From Candidatus Taylorbacteria bacterium RIFCSPLOWO2_01_FULL_45_34b (GTDB lineage Bacteria > Patescibacteriota > Minisyncoccia > Phycocordibacterales > DSPV01), in assembly GCA_001822675.1 (NCBI GenBank), contig MHRY01000005.1, positions 1 to 37,110 on the forward strand: DNA of 37,110 nt, in the 5' to 3' direction. The notes under the pieces were generated by a model. The model was not told where the DNA came from and made no database searches. It saw nothing but the letters and a program-made list of their open reading frames with translations. Shown piece after piece: positions 1 through 6,759 of the stretch. The stretch's first letter is position 1; every line of letters begins with the position of its first letter. The translations under genes and the position numbers were made by a program.

Positions 1-117
1 ATACTTGCTTTGCCCGAAGGGGGCAGTAGGAATGAGCTTGAAGAGGCTTTGGCCGGGCACGTTCTTCAAGAGACCGAAACTTGTCGGGCTTTACGGACGT
101 TAATTGCTGTCGGATAA
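1..117 (+). CDS. 3' end of a truncated CDS, product unknown
   Basis: Open frame from base 1 (ILALPEGGSRNELEEALAGHVLQETETCRALRTLIAVG*), stop just before the next gene. Confidence 0.4.
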   Translation: MLALPEGGSRNELEEALAGHVLQETETCRALRTLIAVG

Positions 118-120
118 AAT

Positions 121-339
121 ATGTATATAAAAGTTCACGTACAGGCTGGGGTAAAGGAAGAAAAATTCGAAAAAGTGGCGCCGGATTCTTTTGAAGTTGC
201 CGTCCGACAAAAAGCGGAAAGAGGTATGGCCAACGACCGTGTTTTGGAACTCGTGCGGGAGCATTTTGGGAGGAGCGTTGGGGCAATCAGAATCATAAGC
301 GGCCATCATTCACCGACCAAAATTATTTCGGTTGGGTAA
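121..339 (+). CDS. DUF167/YggU family protein
   Basis: 72 aa; MYIKVHVQAGVKEEKF...KAERGMANDRVLELVREHFG...SGHHSPTKII matches DUF167 pattern. Confidence 0.8.
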   Translation: MYIKVHVQAGVKEEKFEKVAPDSFEVAVRQKAERGMANDRVLELVREHFGRSVGAIRIISGHHSPTKIISVG

Positions 340-391
340 GAGTGTTTAAAGTGCGTTATAATAATGGGTATCCATAATACATATAGACACT

Positions 392-769
392 ATGAAAATA
401 AATACAAAAGCAACAAATATCACGCTTGAAGCTGACGTCCACGAGTATCTCGAGAAGAAGATTCAAAGTTTGAGCAAGTTTGTTAATTTGAATGATGATG
501 CGGTCATGATTGACGCGGAGCTTGGCAAAACGACGCGACATCATCAGGCCGGCGATATTTTTCGGGCCGAGATCAATCTTCACACGCCGGGTAAAAGTTA
601 TCGCGCTGTTTCTGAGGCGACCGAGCTTTACGCCGCCATTGATGACGTTAAAGACGAAATTTTGCGCGAACTTGAAACGCAGAAAAGAAAAAAACTCCAC
701 CTGCTTCGGCGCGGCGGCCAGAAGGTCAAGGATTTTATCAAAGGTTTTTATAAGTGGGGTAAAAAATAA
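392..769 (+). CDS. hpf: Ribosome hibernation promoting factor / RaiA-like
   Basis: 125 aa; N-terminal S30AE-like sequence, VHEYLEKKIQSLSKF...FRAEINLHTPGKSYRAVSEATELYAAIDDVKDEILREL. Confidence 0.85.
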   Translation: MKINTKATNITLEADVHEYLEKKIQSLSKFVNLNDDAVMIDAELGKTTRHHQAGDIFRAEINLHTPGKSYRAVSEATELYAAIDDVKDEILRELETQKRKKLHLLRRGGQKVKDFIKGFYKWGKK

Positions 770-780
770 GAAGAAGCCAG

Positions 781-1410
781 ATGATGTCGTGGTATAAACG
801 TCCATTTACTCTTGTTGTCGCACTCGCGATTGTACTGGTCGTTGGTTTTTTCTGGTATCTTGCGGGGAGAAACGAACGGCTTGGGGAGAATTTGCGAATA
901 GACAGTCCCGCGGCTTTGGGTAAAGTGTGGGGTGGGGCGGTGTTGTCGACTAATTATGGCGATATTGAAATCGTGTTCTTTTCTTCGGAGGCCACCAGCA
1001 CCATCGCGAATTTTATTACGTTGGCTTCGCGCGGTTTTTATGACGGTACGAAGTTTCACCGCGTCATTCCTGGTTTTATGATTCAAGGCGGCGACCCGCT
1101 GACTCGAGGAGAAGACAGTAGCGTCTACGGAAGCGGCGGGCCGGGTTATACATTCAAAGACGAAATTAACAATGAAAAGATGGTGCGGGGAGTTGTGGCG
1201 ATGGCCAACCGCGGGCCGGACACGAACGGCAGCCAATTTTTTATCATAACAGGAGCGGAGACGCCGTGGCTTCAGGGTAAGCATACTGTTTTTGCGAAAG
1301 TGGTGCGCGGTATGGATGTTGTTCAAAAAATCAGCCAAGTGAAGACATCGGGCGCACCGCGGGATTTACCGATTCAGCCTGTCATTGTTTCAAAAATCAC
1401 TCTAAAATAA
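781..1410 (+). CDS. Peptidyl-prolyl cis-trans isomerase (cyclophilin type), N-terminal membrane anchor
   Basis: FHRVIPGFMIQGGDP, MANRGPDTNGSQFFI, LQGKHTVFAKVVRGMDVV. Confidence 0.93.
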   Translation: MMSWYKRPFTLVVALAIVLVVGFFWYLAGRNERLGENLRIDSPAALGKVWGGAVLSTNYGDIEIVFFSSEATSTIANFITLASRGFYDGTKFHRVIPGFMIQGGDPLTRGEDSSVYGSGGPGYTFKDEINNEKMVRGVVAMANRGPDTNGSQFFIITGAETPWLQGKHTVFAKVVRGMDVVQKISQVKTSGAPRDLPIQPVIVSKITLK

Positions 1411-1469
1411 GACCCCGTTTTTTTTTGCGGGGCCAAAAGGCGAGCTTTCTTTTCTTTCGAGGTTTCTTT

Positions 1470-1547
1470 TCGAGGTCGAACCTCGCAGGGACATTTTTTG
1501 TTGTATAATTACAACACAAAAAATGAAGTGACGAGGTTCGACCTCGA
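1470..1547. repeat. 78-bp inverted repeat with palindromic ends (CGAGGTTCGACCTCG) around a TATAAT-like core; half-copy at 5848-5890
   Basis: 1470-1485 TCGAGGTCGAACCTCG is reverse complement of 1532-1547 CGAGGTTCGACCTCGA; inner arms CATTTTTTGTTGTA / TACAACACAAAAAATG. Confidence 0.8.
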
Positions 1548-1631
1548 AAATGGACAAAAAGCCAGACCTTTGGGGGTCTGGCTTTGGCGAGCGCAATCTT
1601 CATCAGGTTAGGCTTGCTTTTCTCTCGCCTC

Positions 1632-1910
1632 TGAAAGAACAACAAAAGGGTGAGGTTGAATTACTTTTTCGTTATCATTGCGAGTATCTCCTCGCCCCCT
1701 CTCATTTTTCGATGAGAAAATTTCTCCCACCCTGTTATTTGACAGGGTGGGGAACACAGGCTGAACATCATCTTCTTATCGCCATTAACAAGTCTGCCTG
1801 TGAAAACTGTGAAAAGGAGTTCTCACGCACTCTTCCGAAGTATGTGTGGGGCGAGGAACACATATTGATTTTTCAAATGACACCAGTTCGGTGTTCCGGT
1901 CACACTCTAT
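1632..1910 (+). ncRNA. Hairpin array 1 (putative structured ncRNA or ssDNA element)
   Basis: TGAAAGAACAAC box 1632-1643; GGGTGAGG(1648-1655)-34 nt-CCTCGCCC(1690-1697); hairpin 1726-1751; CACAGGC(1755-1761)-34 nt-GCCTGTG(1796-1802); GGAACAC(1855-1861)-29 nt-GTGTTCC(1891-1897). Confidence 0.55.
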
Positions 1911-1931
1911 AACGCTTCTCTTGTTTTAGCA

Positions 1932-1987
1932 AGAAAAAAACCACTCCATGCTTTCGCAGGGAATGGCTTGTATGATCGGTTTTTTTA
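1932..1987. terminator. Likely bidirectional intrinsic terminator between array 1 (+) and IS110-like gene (-)
   Basis: AAAAAAACCACTCC...GGAATGGCTTGTATGATCGGTTTTTTT; CCACTCC/GGAATGG stem with T-runs on both strands. Confidence 0.6.
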
Positions 1988-2052
1988 ATTCCTACTCAAT
2001 ATATGAGCTTGATTTCTCTGCCGATCACCAAAGAGTCAAATGATGCGACGAC

Positions 2053-3774
2053 CTAGGCCGCGAGCTGGCCGGATTTCCGCCCCCGTTCCGCTTCCATCTC
2101 GTCGATGTACTTCCACCATTCATTGAACATCCAGATCAGGAACTCGGTCCCGAGTCGCCACCCGGCTTTTTTGTGAATGTGGATGTCAGTATTAATCGAT
2201 TTCCCCGGCCGGTAGATGACTGATCCATCCGGGAGGGTTACGGTGTAGAAGCCGTTTGAGACATCCCACTTGCCTTTGTGGAGAGGAATCCGTTCCTCTG
2301 GAACGACCAGATTCTTTACCCACCTTCCTTTCCCGGCGGTTCCGTTCCCTGTTTCTTCACCGGGAGTTTCGTTACCATCATCTTTGTCGTTGTCACCTTC
2401 AGCCTTCATTTCAATTCTGGCTCCGGTGTAGGTGTGTGATTTTCCTTTCCCGAACACCACGGTGCACGATCCCTCTCTGCCGGCGGCCACTTCAGCGTCT
2501 GGAGTGTATTCTCGTTTGATGAGCGAGATTTTAGTGAAGCAGATGAGTTCTGGAAGCGGATTTGTCGCTCGCATCTGCGCTTTGATTGCCCGGAACCGCG
2601 ATCCCCATGGGGTGTCGGTTTGCAGTGCGAATTGATTGTTCACCAAAAGCCAGATGGCTTGTTTGATTTCCGGATTGCCCGGAGTGTTGCCGGGACCGCG
2701 GCGGAATCGCTGGATGGTTGGCCTCCCATTTTTACCTTTTACAGCCGCGTAGCCCGTGAATCGGAGGAAACTCCCCACTCGTTCTCGCGGGAATCGCCTC
2801 GGATCACGGACAGCGGACATAACTTTTCCGAAGCCACGCGGCCCGAATCCTTTGATGTCCGCGAAGAGTTTTTGGTACAGCGGATGCTGTTTAATAGTAT
2901 CCTCGAGCCTCCTCTGTTCGCGGGCTTCAGCTTCCTTCACGACTTTTACGCTTTGGTTGCCCATCTTCGCTTTTAGAACTTCCTCGGCCAAGCGAGCTCC
3001 AACATATTCGTTTGAGACGTATACGGCATGTTCTGCCACCGCTTCCGCTCTTTGCACCACCTTTTTTCTCTGTGTCATCGCCTGTTCTGTCAGGTCCCAA
3101 GAATGCATCACCTCCCAAGAGATGACATCAGTCTCGTACATTTGGTGGAACAGTGTTGGTTTATTCTTCCATATGTCGAGAAGCAACTCCGCGTCGTCTT
3201 CTTTGACCGCGTGTTTTTCGTCCCTTTGAACTTTTAGGTTTTTGGGGGCAGTTAAGAAAACTCGAGCTCCGACTTCTGTTGCCTTGTTGATGAGGGCGAT
3301 GACGAGACTAAAACCACTGCCCCCGAAGATTCCGATTAGAGTGTCTCCCGTTCTGACACCATCGAAGTCTTCCCCGACTTTGTTGGGGATGCCGACTAGT
3401 TTTTTCGTCTTGTTCGGCGCCCGACCTTTCGTCTCGATTTCGAGATCATTTTCTTTCCAACCGGCCGCGAGCGTGGATTCTAGAGTTTCCTCCACGACGT
3501 TTGGTTCCTTCGCTGTTGGTTTGTTTGGTTTCCGGAACCGGATGTGGTGTCTCTCGCGCGAGGAGAGATCTTCGCCGATCTGGGCGTCCCGCCAGATGGT
3601 TGGGAACTTGTGGTGGACAAAGTCCAATTCACCGTAGGCATCATCGGCTTTGAGGAGCCGGTTGCCTTCACCGTTTTGGATGGCGAAAACTGTTGGTCTC
3701 GCCTCGCCACTGCGCGTTTTTTTCCTTCTATGCTGGAACGCAATTAAGCGTCCAGCGGTTTTTTCTGTGCTCAT
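2053..3774 (-). CDS. Divergent IS110-family-like protein (Transposase_20/HhH C-terminal region), ~573 aa with extensions
   Basis: LFADIKGFGPRGFGKVMSAVRDPRRFPRERVGSFLRFTGYAAVKGKNGRPTIQRFRRGPGNTPGNPEIKQAIWLLVNNQF resembles the IS116/IS110/IS902 C-terminal domain; upstream GARVFLTAPKNLKVQ...KEDDAELLLDIW resembles the DEDD-domain K.D..DA..L block. Strong SD AAAGGTGG before ATG at 3774. Confidence 0.7.
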   Translation of the reverse strand: MSTEKTAGRLIAFQHRRKKTRSGEARPTVFAIQNGEGNRLLKADDAYGELDFVHHKFPTIWRDAQIGEDLSSRERHHIRFRKPNKPTAKEPNVVEETLESTLAAGWKENDLEIETKGRAPNKTKKLVGIPNKVGEDFDGVRTGDTLIGIFGGSGFSLVIALINKATEVGARVFLTAPKNLKVQRDEKHAVKEDDAELLLDIWKNKPTLFHQMYETDVISWEVMHSWDLTEQAMTQRKKVVQRAEAVAEHAVYVSNEYVGARLAEEVLKAKMGNQSVKVVKEAEAREQRRLEDTIKQHPLYQKLFADIKGFGPRGFGKVMSAVRDPRRFPRERVGSFLRFTGYAAVKGKNGRPTIQRFRRGPGNTPGNPEIKQAIWLLVNNQFALQTDTPWGSRFRAIKAQMRATNPLPELICFTKISLIKREYTPDAEVAAGREGSCTVVFGKGKSHTYTGARIEMKAEGDNDKDDGNETPGEETGNGTAGKGRWVKNLVVPEERIPLHKGKWDVSNGFYTVTLPDGSVIYRPGKSINTDIHIHKKAGWRLGTEFLIWMFNEWWKYIDEMEAERGRKSGQLAA

Positions 3775-3833
3775 TTCCACCTTTCCGTTTTGAGACCTCT
3801 ATGGGTCAGTTCGTTTTGGTTTACGGACAGGAG

Positions 3834-4376
3834 GCGGCTAGCACTCGCTAGTCGCATCATTTGTGGTGAATGCGGCTATGATTAACTTCATTTTGAATGT
3901 TACTATCTCCTCACATCACCACGTCTCTCCTGTCATCCGACAGGAGAAATTTTCAAAGAACAAATAAAGAACTAAACGTCTCACCTAGGGGTGAGACGGG
4001 GAGGGTGCACTCTACTTCTCAAGTAAGTTCAACCATCTCCCTCCTCACACGCCACAAGTCTTATGGAGTGTGAGGAAGGAGGGTGGAAAAAGTTTCACCT
4101 CGTGTGTGTTTCTTTTTCTTCCACCCTCTTATTCCGCGAAGATTTGATCTTCGCGGAAAAATATTACTAAAAAAAAGAACAGGGGCGTGGTATGAACCGC
4201 TTCAGGTGAGGAAACATTCCCCACGCCCCTCTCCCCATACACTCGAGGTTTTGACCTCCCGGTGGCTTTGGGGAAAGAAAATTTTTGTAGTTGCCTCGCG
4301 ACTATAAGATCGTGAGGCGACTCCTTGGTGTAGCAGGACTATCTGGTTCAAAACAGGGCAGTTTCTTCACACCAAG
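3834..4376. ncRNA. Hairpin array 2 (putative structured ncRNA or ssDNA element)
   Basis: Hairpins 3834-3855, 3926-3947, 3977-3998; box AAAGAACAA 3955-3963; GGGAGGG-33 nt-CCCTCCT (3999-4045); GAGGGTGGAA-30 nt-TTCCACCCTC (4079-4128); TTCCGCGAAGAT-TTG-ATCTTCGCGGAA (4132-4158); AGGGGCGTGG-30 nt-CCACGCCCCT (4181-4230); 4290-4321; CTTGGTGT-37 nt-ACACCAAG (4324-4376). Confidence 0.55.
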
Positions 4377-4408
4377 TCATCCAAAACCACTCTACAACAC
4401 GATATATA

Positions 4409-5260
4409 TTATTGCAAGGATTTCATAAATGATTGATAGGGCATCTCTTTTTTGCTCTCGGGCAGGACTTTTTCGATCACAAGAGTACCATTTTCGAAAC
4501 GAGCTTCTGTTATTTTCACCCGCACTTCAGTCCCGTTTTTTTCGGCAATAAAGTATGTGCCGATGGTTCCCTTGAAAGCGCGAATTTTTCGCCAATTAGT
4601 CTCGCCACTTTCCGAGAAATCGATTTTCCCGTCGGTTTTCCCTAATTTTTTCGTGTAGGTAGCCTCGGCTTCATTTTGTGGTATCGCTTTGGTTTTTCCG
4701 CTTAGCCAGTCTGGAATACTATCAGCAAGAATCCGCGCTCCTTCTTTAGCCAGTATATCCTCAAGTTCTTGCGCGTTTACAGTTTCCATCTCAACCAGCA
4801 CTTTTTCTTTTTTAATAATTGGGCCGTGATCCATTTTTTCATCCATCTTCATAATAGTAACGCCGGTTTCTTTTTCACCATTCAGAATCGCGCTTTGGAT
4901 CGGTGTTGGACCGCGGAATTTCGGTAGGAGCGACGGGTGGACATTGAGCGAGCCGTGTTTGGGAATATCCAAAATTTTTTTCGGAATTATTTTGCCATAC
5001 GAGGCGACAATGAAAAGATCAAGGGGTCTTTTTTTTAGTTCCTCTAAAAATTGGCCGTCGAGTGCGTCCGGCTGGAGCACCTCAATTTTTCGGATGTCTG
5101 CCCACTTTTTTATCGGCGGGGGAGTAACTTTAAGCCCCCTACCTTTTGGGCGATCTCTCCTAGTTACAATCAAAGAAGGCAGAACCTTTCTTCGCTCAAG
5201 TTCGTCAAGCACTCCAAGTGAAAAAGTTGATGTTCCAAAAAACGCGATAGTTGGTTTCAT
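4409..5260 (-). CDS. fmt: Methionyl-tRNA formyltransferase
   Basis: IAFFGTSTFSLGVLDEL, YGKIIPKKILDIPKHGSLNVHPSLLPKFRGPTPIQSAILNGEKETGVTIMKMDEKMDHGPII. Confidence 0.96.
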   Translation of the reverse strand: MKPTIAFFGTSTFSLGVLDELERRKVLPSLIVTRRDRPKGRGLKVTPPPIKKWADIRKIEVLQPDALDGQFLEELKKRPLDLFIVASYGKIIPKKILDIPKHGSLNVHPSLLPKFRGPTPIQSAILNGEKETGVTIMKMDEKMDHGPIIKKEKVLVEMETVNAQELEDILAKEGARILADSIPDWLSGKTKAIPQNEAEATYTKKLGKTDGKIDFSESGETNWRKIRAFKGTIGTYFIAEKNGTEVRVKITEARFENGTLVIEKVLPESKKEMPYQSFMKSLQ

Positions 5261-5261
5261 G

Positions 5262-5810
5262 TTATATAGCGGGCGTTAGATCATCGGGCAGCGACTCATG
5301 AAGATCTTCTGCTTTATCAATGAACAGAACGCCGTTAAGGTGGTCAATTTCGTGTTGGAAAATTTGCGCCAGAAGCCCGCTTGCGCCTCGAGTGAATTCT
5401 TTGCCGTGCTCATCCGTCGCTCGAACCGAGGTTTTAACAGCGCGCTTCACTTTCCCATAGAGCCATCTCACGCTCAAACAACCTTCTTCCATAAGCGTCT
5501 CTTTTTTTGAAAGTTTAGTAATAGTTGGGTTGATGAACACGCCGTCTGGTTCAGGAGGAGTTTCTGCGTCTTCTGTTTCTACTTTAATTTTATTTTTACC
5601 CCGTGCCAGAATTTTTCCCGATACGACAAAGATGCGAGAGGCGACGCCGATTTGCGGTGCGGCAATGGCAACCCCATCGTCTTGGCTTCCGAGAGCTTCT
5701 TTCATCTCCGCGATCACTTTTTGGATTTTAGGGGAAAGAATGTCTTTTTTTGAGACTTCTTTGGCCTTTTTGCGGAGAATGGGGTTAGTTTTTTGGACGA
5801 TTTCTCTCAT
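5262..5810 (-). CDS. def: Peptide deformylase
   Basis: Motifs GVAIAAPQIG, EEGCLSV, QHEIDHLNGVLFID. Confidence 0.97.
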   Translation of the reverse strand: MREIVQKTNPILRKKAKEVSKKDILSPKIQKVIAEMKEALGSQDDGVAIAAPQIGVASRIFVVSGKILARGKNKIKVETEDAETPPEPDGVFINPTITKLSKKETLMEEGCLSVRWLYGKVKRAVKTSVRATDEHGKEFTRGASGLLAQIFQHEIDHLNGVLFIDKAEDLHESLPDDLTPAI

Positions 5811-5847
5811 TGGTTCATTATAGGTTTATTGACTCATAATTTCAATT

Positions 5848-5890
5848 TATAATTACAACACAAAAATCAAGATGACGAGGTTCGACCTCG
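5848..5890 (+). repeat. Second (half) copy of the TATAATTACAACACAAAAA...TGACGAGGTTCGACCTCG repeat
   Basis: 19-nt and 18-nt exact matches to 1504-1522 and 1529-1546. Confidence 0.8.
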
Positions 5891-6070
5891 GCGGAAATTA
5901 CAAGTAAAAAAGGCCGTCCCTCGAAAACGGGGACGGCCAAGCAACTTGTCGGTTCTCTTTTCTAAAGACGTTTCTACTTCTGGCGTCGGTTTTGCCGCCG
6001 CTTTACATAGGGCGAGGACAAAAAGAAGGCAGATGAACAGGTACACGAGGATGAACAGAATGATGAACAT
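5867..6070 (-). CDS. Small membrane-peptide ORF; intrinsic terminator lies upstream of its stop codon (putative nonstop mRNA)
   Basis: MFIILFILVYLFICLLFVLALCKAAAKPTPEVETSLEKRTDKLLGRPRF...; promoter and GAAAGAAAG SD-like sequence upstream; terminator 5905-5938 inside the frame. Confidence 0.5.
   Translation of the reverse strand: MFIILFILVYLFICLLFVLALCKAAAKPTPEVETSLEKRTDKLLGRPRFRGTAFFTCNFRRGRTSSS
5905..5938 (-). terminator. Intrinsic terminator (minus strand)
   Basis: GGCCGTCCC CGTTTTCGA GGGACGGCC followed by TTTTTT on minus strand. Confidence 0.85.
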
Positions 6071-6087
6071 AACTTTCTTTCAAAAAG

Positions 6088-6116
6088 ATATTACTCATAT
6101 TAGGATTTTGTGTCAA
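6088..6116 (-). promoter_or_regulatory. Sigma70-type promoter for the small membrane ORF
   Basis: On minus strand TTGACA-N17-TAATAT (6116-6111 and 6093-6088). Confidence 0.75.
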
Positions 6117-6198
6117 TACACTTGTTTTACGCGGTCGCTGAAATTAAGTGCATTCTTAATGTAAGCTATAGTTCGTGAAGGTCAGACTTTTACAGATT

Positions 6199-6759
6199 TG
6201 AAAGAACAACGGGTGGGGTTCGTTCGTATTCATTATGTGGTTTTATTTCTCCCCACCCGTGCTTTGGTCTCGCGAACGAAACCAAAAAATGTTGGCGGCG
6301 GGGTGATAACGGTGGACATCAGTCAATCTTTTTTTTCTTCACCTCTGCCGCCAAGAGGACTGTGCGGGTGGACTTTTTCATTCAGTTGAACCCGGTTCTC
6401 TCCCGCACAAGAAAGTGTCCCCGCCCCGACGAAGTCGAGGGCGGGGAAGTGTGAGTAAAGGAACGCATCAAACGGTTTCCAATTTCTCTCACACAACAAA
6501 GAGTGGTGGGTTATGGGGTGCTTCAATTTTAACCGCCATTTTCTTCCACCACTTCCTCTTTTGAGGAAAATTCTATTGCCCCGTCCCGACTTTGTCGAGG
6601 ACGGGGCAGAAGAGGTTTCGGTAATTACGGTCATCATAGTTAATTGCCGGTATCCCCGAAACCGCCACTTCCATAATGGCACAAGTCAATCATTCCGTCA
6701 AAGTATTATGCCACACCTCAAAATGGCGAGGTTCAACCTCGCCATTTTGAGGTGTTTTT
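6199..6759 (+). ncRNA. Hairpin array 3 (putative structured ncRNA or ssDNA element), ends in terminator
   Basis: TGAAAGAACAAC box 6199-6210, then six stem-loops: ACGGGTGGGG-32-CCCCACCCGT (6209-6260); GGCGGC..GGTGA-32-TCACC..GCCGCC (6294-6352); TGTGCGGG-33-CCCGCACA (6361-6409); GTGTGAG-32-CTCACAC (6449-6494); AGTGGTGGG-34-TCCACCACT (6502-6553, closing G.T); GGTTTCGG-34-CCGAAACC (6614-6663). Confidence 0.65.
6714..6759 (+). terminator. Perfect 19-bp hairpin with T-run, plus strand
   Basis: CACCTCAAAATGGCGAGGT TCA ACCTCGCCATTTTGAGGTG TTTTTA. Confidence 0.85.

Noticed and set aside
1411-1433. CCCCG-T10-CGGGG after the cyclophilin as a terminator
   Set aside because: T-run is in the loop, not after the stem; weak evidence
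1550-1912. 120-aa plus-strand ORF over array 1
   Set aside because: No recognisable domain, odd composition, and the stretch is built of hairpins; better explained as non-coding
2256-3747. Many ORFs antisense to the IS110-like gene
   Set aside because: Shadow ORFs of a GC-richer coding frame; no domains
4324-4376. tRNA-like look (GGTGTAGC...GGTTCAAAAC...ACACCAAG)
   Set aside because: No consistent cloverleaf or anticodon arm; treated as an array hairpin
6323-6682. 119-aa minus-strand ORF and short plus-strand ORFs over array 3
   Set aside because: Low-complexity translation of hairpin arms, no start context, no domain
1632-6759. Arrays considered as CRISPR
   Set aside because: No conserved direct repeat; arms are different inverted pairs and no cas genes are present
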